The notes beneath the pieces are model-generated. The model was not told the origin of the DNA. It ran no database searches and worked only from the letters and a program-made list of their open reading frames with translations. A DNA stretch of 64,000 bases, taken from assembly GCA_017163975.1 (NCBI GenBank), contig JAFFSR010000220.1:11922001-11986000 (forward strand). The letters run 5' to 3'. The stretch is from Anastatus disparis. Its lineage: Eukaryota; Arthropoda; Insecta; Hymenoptera; Eupelmidae. The translations under genes were made by a program, and so were the position numbers. Positions 11,139-19,042 of this stretch are shown piece after piece. Position 1 is the stretch's first letter. Each line of letters opens with the position of its first letter.

Positions 11139-12178
11139 TATATATAACCAGCTTCTCGTAGTTCGTTAATTATAAAGTCTATCTCCTTGGTAGTATACGG
11201 ATTTGTATTAGTTGGAGATGTAAGAATACGAAGGCGATCAACTAATACATTGGGGTTGTCCCATTCTCCAATTCCATAATCTTCCAACAGGAGATCACTC
11301 ATGTATTTAGATGAAGATGCGTTACTAATAGAATGATCTGATGAAGTATCATTGTAAGAATCTATGGAACTTAATTTTGCTTTTTTAAATCTATATACTG
11401 GTAAATTTTTAAAGTTAGATTTTGATTTACAGTTTTCGAGTTGAAGAAAAGTATTATTAGAAGAATCTGATGATGTATCACTATTAACATCGTTAGAACT
11501 AACTTTCACTTTTTTACATCTTGATACTGATGAAGCGTTATTACGAAGTTTCCTTTTATAACTTTGAAATATGTTATACTTTTTATTCTTTTGATAATTT
11601 TCTATTTCATCATCAGAGCTAGAATAACTATCTTCAAGTATTTTTGATTCTGGATACCTTTGCTGATTGATGGAATCAATATTATCTCTCCCCGCAAGTT
11701 CATCATTTGTATGATGTGTGTTGAGAGCATCATTAAACTTACGTTTTTCCTTAAAAGTCATATTTCTTATTACCTTTTCTTCCTGCACAGGCGTTATTAT
11801 ATGGTTATGTGATGTACAACTTACAAGTCTCATATCCTTCGTTACAGCACGACTTGAACATTTTTTTGAACGGTAAAATTGACACTTCCAGTAAATATTA
11901 CCATTACTCATAGCCTTATCCTTATAAAAAGGAATACCATTTAAAAGGAGTTTATCTTTTCCTTTAGAACTTTTTATGAGTTGAAAAGATGAATTAAGCG
12001 TAGACTTATCAGCATCGTTACAAGTAACTTCGGTCTCTGAATTACCTGTAAATGGTGTTTTTTTATTTTGATTAGAATCAAATAATTGACCAGGATTGAT
12101 ATTTGATTGATTTGATTGATTTGGAAGTTTCGGTTTAATCGCCTCCCTTTGTTTTTCAATTTCAAGAAAGATAGCCAT
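11135..12178 (-). CDS. FLYWCH zinc-finger protein with element-specific C-terminal domain
   Basis: The protein has 347 residues. Residues about 65-126 form a FLYWCH-type zinc finger, with aromatic positions in IPFYKDK and IYWKC, cysteines C99 and C107 and a closing H124-N-H126. FLYWCH domains bind DNA and occur in insect chromatin proteins and transposon-encoded proteins. The middle is acidic, serine-rich and low-complexity (for example SSSDDE and two related KVSSNDVNSDTSSD/KLSSIDSYNDTSSD units). The last 43 residues (NPNVLVDRLR ... INELREAGYIY) match the C-terminus of the 305-residue protein at 17302-18219. It has a strong upstream promoter at 12205-12239. It is probably a nuclear DNA-binding or regulatory protein. 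The fold is well supported, the role is inference. Confidence 0.8.
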   Translation of the reverse strand: MAIFLEIEKQREAIKPKLPNQSNQSNINPGQLFDSNQNKKTPFTGNSETEVTCNDADKSTLNSSFQLIKSSKGKDKLLLNGIPFYKDKAMSNGNIYWKCQFYRSKKCSSRAVTKDMRLVSCTSHNHIITPVQEEKVIRNMTFKEKRKFNDALNTHHTNDELAGRDNIDSINQQRYPESKILEDSYSSSDDEIENYQKNKKYNIFQSYKRKLRNNASSVSRCKKVKVSSNDVNSDTSSDSSNNTFLQLENCKSKSNFKNLPVYRFKKAKLSSIDSYNDTSSDHSISNASSSKYMSDLLLEDYGIGEWDNPNVLVDRLRILTSPTNTNPYTTKEIDFIINELREAGYIY

Positions 12179-12204
12179 GTTGATAGCTCAAGTGTACTAT
12201 GCAT

Positions 12205-12239
12205 ACTGATTCTCAAATCTAAAATCTGTTGTATTTATA
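12205..12239 (-). promoter_or_regulatory. core promoter of the FLYWCH gene (TATA + TCAGT)
   Basis: Reading the minus strand, TATAAATA starts at 12239 and an arthropod initiator TCAGT occupies 12209-12205. The initiator A lies 32 nt downstream of the first T of the TATA box, the normal RNA polymerase II distance. The start codon follows 29 nt later at 12178. Confidence 0.7.
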
Positions 12240-12360
12240 GTAAATTAACCTGGTAAGTAACAAGTTTAATAAGTTGATAAGATGATTTTGAGATGACAAG
12301 ATATTTTCATAATTTAAATAAACATCTAGCCATTTCCATCATATAGCTTCAAAATTAGCG

Positions 12361-14249
12361 ACTTCGATAAAGACTCGATCAAGTTCAATAAACATTCAAT
12401 AAAGATTCGATCGAATTCGATAAAGATTCGATCAAATTCGATCAAAATTCGATCAAAATTCGATCAAGTTCAAGCAAAATTTAATCAAGTTCGATAAAGA
12501 TTCGATCAAGTTCGATAAATATTCGATAAAGATTCGATCAAATTCGATCAAAATTCAATCAAAATTCGATCAAGTTCGAGCAAAATTCTATCAAATTCGA
12601 TAAAGATTCTATCAAGTTCGATAAAGATTCGATAAAGATTCGATCAAACTCGATCAAAATTCGATCAAAATTCGATCAAGTTCGAGCAAAATTCTATCAA
12701 ATTCGATAAAGATTCGATCAAGTTCGATCAAATTCGATAAACATTCGATCAAATTCGATAAAGATTCGATAAAGGTTCGATCAAGTTCGATAAAGATTCG
12801 ATAAAGATTCGATCAAAATTCGATCAAAATTCGATCAAGTTCGAGCAAAATTCTATCAAATTCGATAAAGATTCGATCAAGTTCGATCAAAATTCAATCA
12901 AAATTCGATCAAATTCGATAAACATTCGATCAAATTCGATAAAGATTCGATCATTTTCGATAAAGATTCGATCAAGTTCTATAAACATTCGATAAAATTC
13001 AATAAAGATTCGATCAAATTCGATCTAAATTCCATCAAATTCAATAAACATTCGATCAAATTCGATAAAGATTTGATCAAATTCGATCAAAATTCGATCA
13101 AAATTCGATCAAGTTCGAGCAAAATTCTATCAAATTCGATAAAGATTCGATCAAGTTCGATCAAAATTCAATCAAAATTCGATCAAATTCGATAAACATT
13201 CGATCAAATTCGATAAAGATTCGATAAAGATTCGATCAAGTTCGATAAAGATTCGATAAAGATTTGATCAAAATTCGATCAAAATTCGATCAAGATCGAG
13301 CAAAATTCTATCAAATTCGATAAAGATTCGATCAAGTTCGATCAAAATTCAATCAAAATTCGATCAAATTCGATAAACATTCGATCAAATTCGATAAAGA
13401 TTCGATCAAATTCGATAAAGATTCGATCAAATTCGATCAAAATTCGATCAAAATTCGATCAAGTTCGATAAAGATTCGATCAAATTCGATAAAGATTCGA
13501 TCAAGTTCGATAAAGATTCGATAAAGATTCGATCAAAATTCGATCAAATTCGATAAAGATTCGATCATTTTCGATAAAGATTCGATCAAGTTCTATAAAC
13601 ATTCAATAAAATTCAATAAAGATTCGATCAAATTCGATCTAAATTCCATCAAATTCGATAAACATTCGATCAAATTCGATAAAGATTCGATCAAATTCGA
13701 TCAAAATTCAATCAAAATTCGATCAAGTCCGAGCAAAATTCGATCAAGTTCGAGCCAAATTTGATCAAGTTCGAGCAAAATTTGATCAAGTTCGAGCAAA
13801 ATTCGATCAAGTTTGATAAACATTTGATCAAATTCGATATAGATTCGATCAAGTTCGATAAATATTCAATCAAATTCGATAAAGATTCGATCAAGTTCGA
13901 TAAACATTCGATAAAGATTCGATCAAATTCGATAAAGAATCGATCAAATTCGATCAAAATTCGATAAACATTTGATCAAATTCGATAAACATTCGATCAA
14001 ATTCGATAAAGATTCGATCAAGTTCGATAAAGATTTGATCAAATTCGATCAAAATTCAATCAAATTCGATCAAAATTCGATCAAGTTCGATAAATATTCG
14101 ATCAAATTCGATCAAGTTCGATAAATATTCGATCAAATTCGATAAACATTTGATGAAATTCGATAAACATTCAATCAAATTCGATCAAAATTCGATCAAA
14201 TTCGATAAAGATTTGATCAAGTTCGATAAAGATTCGATCAAGTTCGATA
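12361..14249. repeat. tandem array of 10-11-bp units (TTCGATCAAA/TTCGATAAAGA)
   Basis: About 1.9 kb consists almost entirely of alternating 10- and 11-bp units of the form (A)TTCGATCAA(A/G) or (A)TTCGATAAAG, with minor variants (TTCGAGCAAA, TTCTATCAAA, TTCGATAAACA). The average period is close to the DNA helical repeat. Longer blocks are duplicated: a block beginning GAGCAAAATTCTATCAAATT recurs near 12843, 13118 and 13296. The array separates the FLYWCH gene from the rest of the element. Open frames running through it are by-products of the repeat, not genes. Confidence 0.97.
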
Positions 14250-14399
14250 TGCAACTATCTTCACTCCGATGATGGATAGATTTCTGACATGTTGTTCAAC
14301 TTTATCGACTAAAGTTATCAATCAAATTTCTAGATTTTTCAAAGCCTTATTTAAATGTTGGATAAATTTAGTCTTGATAATGTATAATATTTAGATTGT
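14250..14399. other. unique spacer after the tandem array
   Basis: AT-rich sequence with no coding potential separates the last array unit from the nested inverted-repeat element. Confidence 0.4.
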
Positions 14400-15334
14400 A
14401 GTAAGGGGTTCAAAAGGTCCGATTCTCGGTTGAACCTCACAGGTAGAGTGCGTTAGTTAGGACTCCCATTGCTTCCTAAAACAAAAAATCTTTTTTTGTT
14501 TGAGATTCTTAAGATATAAATACTCTTAACTTAATGTTTCTTCTACAGGTTATGCATTGTTTAATATTACTGGAATATTGATAGCAACAATGCTCACAAG
14601 GTAAAATGCTATCTCTATTCCTTTATTTTAGCAAACTTTACATTTACTATGTAAAAAATCATCTGCAGGAATATCAGTGGGTATATTTTGGAGGTAGCGA
14701 CAGCGACTATTCCATTTTTCGGGAAAGTCCCGGAGTCAGTTGAAGTACTTTGAAGTATAGTTCCCATTCTTATCTACTTAATTAAATACCCTATAGCTTA
14801 TTATACTTTATATCTTTCGATGGCATTTGCGATTTATATTTTTCATAGTACTCTTTCCATGTTGTTTTCTCATCCTTCACCTTTTTTTATTAGGTGGAAG
14901 AAGAGGAGTGCACCGAGAGACTTTTGCACCATAAAAGATAGTGCGTTTTAGAAACGCTCTACAAGGTGGCGCGCATGCACAATATTTTTGGAATATGCAA
15001 GATAAATATCGATGCGGCGCCACCTTGCGCTGTGTTTTACGATTAATGCACGAAAAAAAGTGATGCATACATTATAAAATGTAAGGCAATACATATGATT
15101 TACGTAGCAGAAGGTATCACTTTTTCTAGTGAGGGCGCGCGTCAAGTTTATTGAGGCAAAAGTCTCTCCGTGTGTACTCTGAACAATTTTGAGTGGTATG
15201 ACTTGGAGTCTATACCATGATCAAATGAATGTGAATTACGATGTGTTTGCTTTTTATCGGAAGTGATGGGAGCCCCAACCTTCGCCCCCATCTGTGAGGT
15301 ACAACCGAGAATCGCCACTTGTGAACCCTTTACT
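14400..15334. mobile_element. nested inverted-repeat element (outer pair)
   Basis: The segment 14400-14469 (AGTAAGGGGTTCA, then GATTCTCGGTTGAACCTCAC) is matched in reverse by 15266-15334 (GTACAACCGAGAATCG, then TGAACCCTTTACT). This gives diverged terminal repeats of about 68 bp and a total of about 935 bp. There is no coding region inside, and a smaller inverted-repeat element is nested within. No target duplication is evident. It is probably a degenerate MITE, or a remnant of terminal repeats of another element, that landed in the Polinton-like element. Confidence 0.6.
14907..15178. mobile_element. 272-bp MITE nested in the inverted-repeat element
   Basis: The ends are near-perfect inverted copies of a sequence containing GAGAGACTTTTGC (left at 14907-14930, right at 15153-15178). 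Inside is a second inverted pair (CAAGGTGGCGC at about 14962, GCGCCACCTTG at about 15015-15028). There is no gene inside; the open frames across it are artefacts. Confidence 0.6.
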
Positions 15335-15384
15335 CCGAAAAGTACACCCGTGACTCGTATACCTCTCCGTTAACTTCCAAGCGC

Positions 15385-15696
15385 TTAAGCCAAGGAGAAC
15401 TCGAGACCTTTTCCTTTATCATCATCTAAATACTTCACAAACAACTTAAAATTTTTAATGGCCTCTTGCAACTCGAAGTAAAACTCCTTATTCTCCTGTA
15501 AGGCTCTGCATGCACGAGATGGAATAAAAATGCGCCATTCGTGATCTAAAGTTGCCATCAATCTAAACTTATCCTTACATTTAACTGGTCTAAACTCACT
15601 CACATAATAAGTCTGATCTTTCTTCAAGGGGAATATATTCCCAATGGTACGATGCACGCGTCCACGAGCTGCCTCGTTGAATTTATCAAGATCCAT
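15385..15696 (-). CDS. conserved-looking small protein of the element, function unknown
   Basis: The 103-residue protein starts MDLDKFNEAARGRVHRTIG and is mixed charged/hydrophobic (YVSEFRPVKCKDKFRLMATL, EWRIFIPSRACRAL, FELQEAIKNFKLFVKYL). It has no signal peptide or membrane segment. Alternating beta-like strands in a small basic protein would fit a nucleic-acid-binding OB-type fold, but this is a guess and I recognise no motif. Complex composition and a good ATG argue for a real gene. It is on the same strand as the integrase, about 400 bp downstream of it. Confidence 0.65.
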   Translation of the reverse strand: MDLDKFNEAARGRVHRTIGNIFPLKKDQTYYVSEFRPVKCKDKFRLMATLDHEWRIFIPSRACRALQENKEFYFELQEAIKNFKLFVKYLDDDKGKGLEFSLA

Positions 15697-16105
15697 ATTT
15701 CTCTGATAAAGAATTCTAGGTTTACTTAGCAGAGTCTGATGAATAAATGACCCGAGCTGGTTCGGAAGTTCTCATAAGTAGCGGTTAAGCTATGGCTACT
15801 GCGCAGATCTCCCCCTCCATAGGCTGAAATGAAACAAAACAAAAAATTTAAGAGAAAGTTCATGGAGGGGAAAACGAGTCATGGGTTAGTCCTATATAGT
15901 GAATTCGTTCATTATGTAAGGCTAACTAATGATGATTTCATTGGTTGTTCCTCACAGGTATAGGCGAAGGTGGCGGCCTTACCACTTTCTCTTTATTTAT
16001 TTTTAATTATCAAACTTATTAACCCAGCTATTGTGAAAAGCATCAAAACCAAGCCATTTTACATAGACTTGATTACCACGTTTCTTCAGGACTTTTTCTA
16101 CAAGG
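15697..16105. other. spacer between the 103-aa gene and integrase
   Basis: No gene is seen. At 15931-15976 a segment (TGGTTGTTCCTCACAGGTAT, then GGCGAAGG) resembles the ends of the nested element at 14400-15334. A short inverted pair CCCCTCCAT/ATGGAGGGG lies at about 15810-15870. The promoter of the 103-residue gene should lie here, but I see no clear TATA box. Confidence 0.45.
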
Positions 16106-16900
16106 TTATACATCTGGATACATTGCTTTCTGGAGTTCCTGCTCATAGAAGCCGCCAGTGATAGGCTGATCGCGATAATCTTTAAGATGGTAAGTAACTG
16201 GATTAGTTGCTGCCACTTTAGTTATTGTAAATATCTCTGTGGACCAGTTAGGTGTACTCACGTTACTAAATCTAACTTTATTACCAACTTTGAACTTTGG
16301 CTTTTTAGTTGGAATAATTTTTTCATTAAAACGTTTGAGAACTTCTGCTTCGTTAGTAGCTGTAACTTCGTTGGGTTTCATACCGATACTTCGATGTTTT
16401 TTATCATTGTAAGCTATTATTAGCTTCGGTAAAATATCAAGCCATTTATAGTTTCCACGTAAACTGAACTCTACCCACATCTTATTTTTCAGTGTACGAT
16501 TGAAACGTTCACAAATAGATGCTTTGAGATTGCTGTACGTAGAGTATAGATTAATTTTGTATCTTTCCATAAGACTTTAAAAATTCGTATTATAGAACTC
16601 TTTGCTTCTATCTGTTTGTAAATTCTTTCGTACTCGACCTTTACGTAAAATAGATTTCATAGCATCAGCGACATCTTGTCCAGTTTTTCGTTTAACAGGA
16701 ACTGCCCACGCATACTTTGAAAATACATCTATTATGGTAAGCATATATTTAAATCCTTTATTCTCTTCAGAATAAGGTTGCATTTCTACTAGATCTGCTT
16801 GCCATGTCTCGTCAAAACCTCGCACATCGAACTTTCGACGTGGATAATTACGACGCGCTGGCTTGTGAAGCTCTTCTACAAGTCTATGACGTTGTTCCAT
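16106..16900 (-). pseudogene. retroviral-type integrase of the element, one in-frame stop
   Basis: The reading frame encodes about 264 residues and is interrupted by a single TAA at 16577-16579; the same frame continues on both sides, with a downstream ATG at 16570. The catalytic core shows the D,D,E triad: D36 in TWQADLVEM, D97 in LQTDRSKEFYN, and E131 in ICERFNRTLKNKMW. The Gly usual after TDR is Ser. After the core, KFKVGNKVRFSN to ITGGFYEQELQKA is the SH3/chromo-like C-terminal DNA-binding region of Polinton integrases. There is no N-terminal HHCC zinc finger. The enzyme would insert the element with a 6-bp stagger, matching the CACATA duplication. It starts 25 bp inside the fibre-like gene. 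The stop may be a late mutation, since the rest is intact. Confidence 0.88.
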
Positions 16901-17286
16901 CGATGGTTATCGACTGACTGTTTTGCACTAACAGTGATAATGCCTCCTTTTATAGTCTCAATTTCCAACTGGCTTTGTATGAATTTCTTATCGAGTTCAT
17001 CTCTATGCATCTCTACGATTTTATTTAGATTATTAAGATCACTTCTCAAACTAGATATTGAATCTAATAATCTTTGAACTTCTAAACTTACGAAACGTTG
17101 TAAAGAATCTAAATTTACAGCTTCATTGAGTTGATTAGGTGATGCGAGATTACAAAGTCTCTTATTCTCCAAGTCATACTGACCATCAGATGTGATTTTA
17201 TATCCAACACCTGGAGGACCACGACCGCCCTCGCTCCGTTTAAGATTACGTCCGAATACGTCGACACTCATCTTGATAATGTTCAA
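16876..17286 (-). CDS. fibre-like coiled-coil protein
   Basis: The protein has 136 residues; a second Met at residue 6 (MSVDVFGRNLK) is a likely alternative start. A glycine-rich GRGPPGVGYK at 21-30 precedes DLENKRLCNLASPNQLNEAV (38-57). This resembles the KRL-x-N-hydrophobic-x-x-P-x-x-x-x-x-AV repeat of phage tail-fibre and collar proteins, which precedes trimeric stalks. Residues about 60-115 are a strong heptad coiled coil (LQRFVSLEVQRLLDSISSLR and onward). No signal peptide. It is probably a trimeric virion fibre or stalk. The gene overlaps the integrase start by 25 bp and has an upstream TATA (TATATATA at about 17305-17312). Confidence 0.7.
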   Translation of the reverse strand: MNIIKMSVDVFGRNLKRSEGGRGPPGVGYKITSDGQYDLENKRLCNLASPNQLNEAVNLDSLQRFVSLEVQRLLDSISSLRSDLNNLNKIVEMHRDELDKKFIQSQLEIETIKGGIITVSAKQSVDNHRWNNVIDL

Positions 17287-17301
17287 GTATTCACTTGTGT
17301 C

Positions 17302-18219
17302 TCAGTATATATAGCCAGCTTCTCGCAGTTCTTCGATGATTGAATGAATCTCGTTTGTATGACTAGGGTTTCCAGCTTCTCTCTCGGCTATGAGTAATCG
17401 TAACCGATCGACAAGTTCATTAGGATCGTCCCAATATACGTAATCCATTAACAAATCCCTTCTAGCAACTTTGTATCGAGGTAATAGTCCACCACCACGT
17501 TTAAACATAGGAGCAATGATGTTATCAAATTTCTTGCTTCTGTGAGCACGAATCTGTTCATCGCTTCTGTAATGTCTCTTGTGAGCACTAGTAGCTTCGA
17601 GAATTCGTCGATAGTTCTCCATATCAGTTGAACTCACGTTTTGCTGATTAGGCTGTTTCGCCAATATCAACTCTAGCAAACCATCAGATCTAGGATATTT
17701 CACATTTTTAACTTTTACATATCTATTTTCAAAGTAAATAGGTGAGTCGCCTATTACGTATTTGTCATCTTCTTTACGAACACCATAAATTTTATCTAAA
17801 TCCTCGGTTTGATTTTTCATGAGTTTGAGAATATACTTGTTATTGTCCGTTCCGCTATTTTCATCATCACTGAGAGCTGATTCAAATTCTGTATCCGTGT
17901 GTGGTCGAACAGTTTCATTCAAAGATGGTTCATCGGACTCGTAAGATTTCTCTGCAATGCTATCATTATTTACACTCATGACATCAGTAGCTTGTTCCTT
18001 GGTTTCAAGATTTTGAGATTTTTTAGATGACTCAACAAGCTTCTGTAGAGGATCGACTATTGGTTTGAAAGTTTCTCCAATTGCTTTCTCGAAATCATCC
18101 TTTCCATATTTCAATAGATTGTATTTACGCTTGACTGCATTTCTCGCTTTGATAAGTTGATGCAGTATATCTTTTCTCCGGCGAATGTCGGCCATGTTGT
18201 CGATTCGACGTTCAATCAT
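17302..18219 (-). CDS. 305-aa structural-type protein with shared C-terminal domain
   Basis: The protein begins MIERRIDNMADIRRRKDILH; a second Met at residue 9 could be the start. The N-terminus is basic and helical, the centre is acidic and serine-rich, and a basic segment follows (HKRHYRSDEQIRAHRSKKFD). RGGGLLPRYK then leads into a compact C-terminal domain from about 262 (DDPNELVDRLRLLIAE ... IEELREAGYIY). This C-terminal domain also closes the FLYWCH protein at 11135-12178. I recall similar uncharacterised proteins being common in arthropod genomes, but I do not know a function. The position between ATPase and fibre suggests a virion component or scaffold. TATAAATA precedes it at about 18250-18257. 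Intact. Confidence 0.75.
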   Translation of the reverse strand: MIERRIDNMADIRRRKDILHQLIKARNAVKRKYNLLKYGKDDFEKAIGETFKPIVDPLQKLVESSKKSQNLETKEQATDVMSVNNDSIAEKSYESDEPSLNETVRPHTDTEFESALSDDENSGTDNNKYILKLMKNQTEDLDKIYGVRKEDDKYVIGDSPIYFENRYVKVKNVKYPRSDGLLELILAKQPNQQNVSSTDMENYRRILEATSAHKRHYRSDEQIRAHRSKKFDNIIAPMFKRGGGLLPRYKVARRDLLMDYVYWDDPNELVDRLRLLIAEREAGNPSHTNEIHSIIEELREAGYIY

Positions 18220-18236
18220 GGAATGTTATGACTACA

Positions 18237-18962
18237 CTAAGAGTGTGCTATATTTATAGCAAAACAGTCAAAGCCCTTTCTATACCTGCCAGCATTGATT
18301 AAACTATCTTTATCCATCATCAAGAAACCATACTTATCATCTGTCCAACATCGTGAACATAGACTTTTGAATTGAGCATAAGACATGTCTGAATTTACGT
18401 GATCATCGTACAAATGTCTTAGGTTAACATCATCTTGACGGAAAATTATCAATAGGTTCACATTGTCTCTCACAAGATGTTTTGGTATATGAGCATAAGA
18501 TTGACAGAGATAGAAACAATCAACATTCTTGTGTCTTCCCATGCAGAAAAATGCTCTCACATTATCCTGTTTCTCGCAAGCTATATCATCGAATACCATT
18601 ATGGAATTAGGTAAGGCATCGTCAGGTGATACTACTGATTCGTGTTCGCTGAATGGAAAATATTGTATACCGTCTATCGGTTCAAGGAGTTCCTTCAAAT
18701 ACTTATACTTTGGTTGATTTAGAGACTTCGAGTAGACATATACGTTCTCGAATCTTATTCCATTAGGATGTGTAATCATTGCGAGTAGGCTATTAGTTTT
18801 ACCGCAGTTAGATGGTCCACAAAATATGGCTCGAATACTATCCGGAAGTAAGTCTCCGTGCCTCTTTGTCTTTTTTTCCTGCTCGACTATCGTGTCAAAA
18901 TTTACGATTGGAAGTTTAACCGGATGTTCTTTGAAATTCATGTTGATGCAATTAGATCTCAA
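18237..18962 (-). CDS. FtsK/HerA-type genome packaging ATPase
   Basis: The 241-residue protein has a Walker A motif GPSNCGKT at residues 49-56 and a Walker B motif IMVFDDIACE at 121-130. These are followed by a sensor-like region (FYLCQSYAHIPKHLVRDN) ending in FRQDD. This is the arrangement of the A32/FtsK-HerA packaging ATPases of Polintons, adenovirus-like elements and large DNA viruses. It should pump the genome into the capsid using ATP. A second Met at residue 8 (MNFKEHPVKLP) is the likelier start. Length is normal for the family and the reading frame is intact. It is transcribed away from the capsid block, sharing the 80-bp divergent promoter with the PLA2 gene. Confidence 0.92.
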   Translation of the reverse strand: MRSNCINMNFKEHPVKLPIVNFDTIVEQEKKTKRHGDLLPDSIRAIFCGPSNCGKTNSLLAMITHPNGIRFENVYVYSKSLNQPKYKYLKELLEPIDGIQYFPFSEHESVVSPDDALPNSIMVFDDIACEKQDNVRAFFCMGRHKNVDCFYLCQSYAHIPKHLVRDNVNLLIIFRQDDVNLRHLYDDHVNSDMSYAQFKSLCSRCWTDDKYGFLMMDKDSLINAGRYRKGFDCFAINIAHS

Positions 18963-19042
18963 ACAAGAGTGATCGATTTAGTATAAATAGAGGCCTTATA
19001 TACTCTCACAAGCATCAGTCTTCACTTAACCTTCATAGGGTG
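18963..19042. promoter_or_regulatory. bidirectional promoter between ATPase and PLA2 genes
   Basis: On the plus strand TATAAATAG starts at 18982 and TCAGT lies at 19015-19019, 35 nt from TATA to the initiator A, with ATG at 19043. On the minus strand TATATAAGG (about 18993-19001) points towards the ATPase start at 18962 or 18941. The two TATA boxes lie within 20 bp, so both arms of the element can be driven from one control region. Confidence 0.65.

Noticed and set aside
12361..14249. CRISPR-like array or coding repeats (frames such as 13712-13957)
   Set aside because: There are no unique spacers between constant repeats. Units of 10-11 bp run end to end, and the frames through them are by-products of the period.
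16106..16900. LTR retrotransposon or retrovirus because of the integrase core
   Set aside because: No reverse transcriptase, gag or LTRs are present. The terminal repeats are inverted and the duplication is 6 bp.
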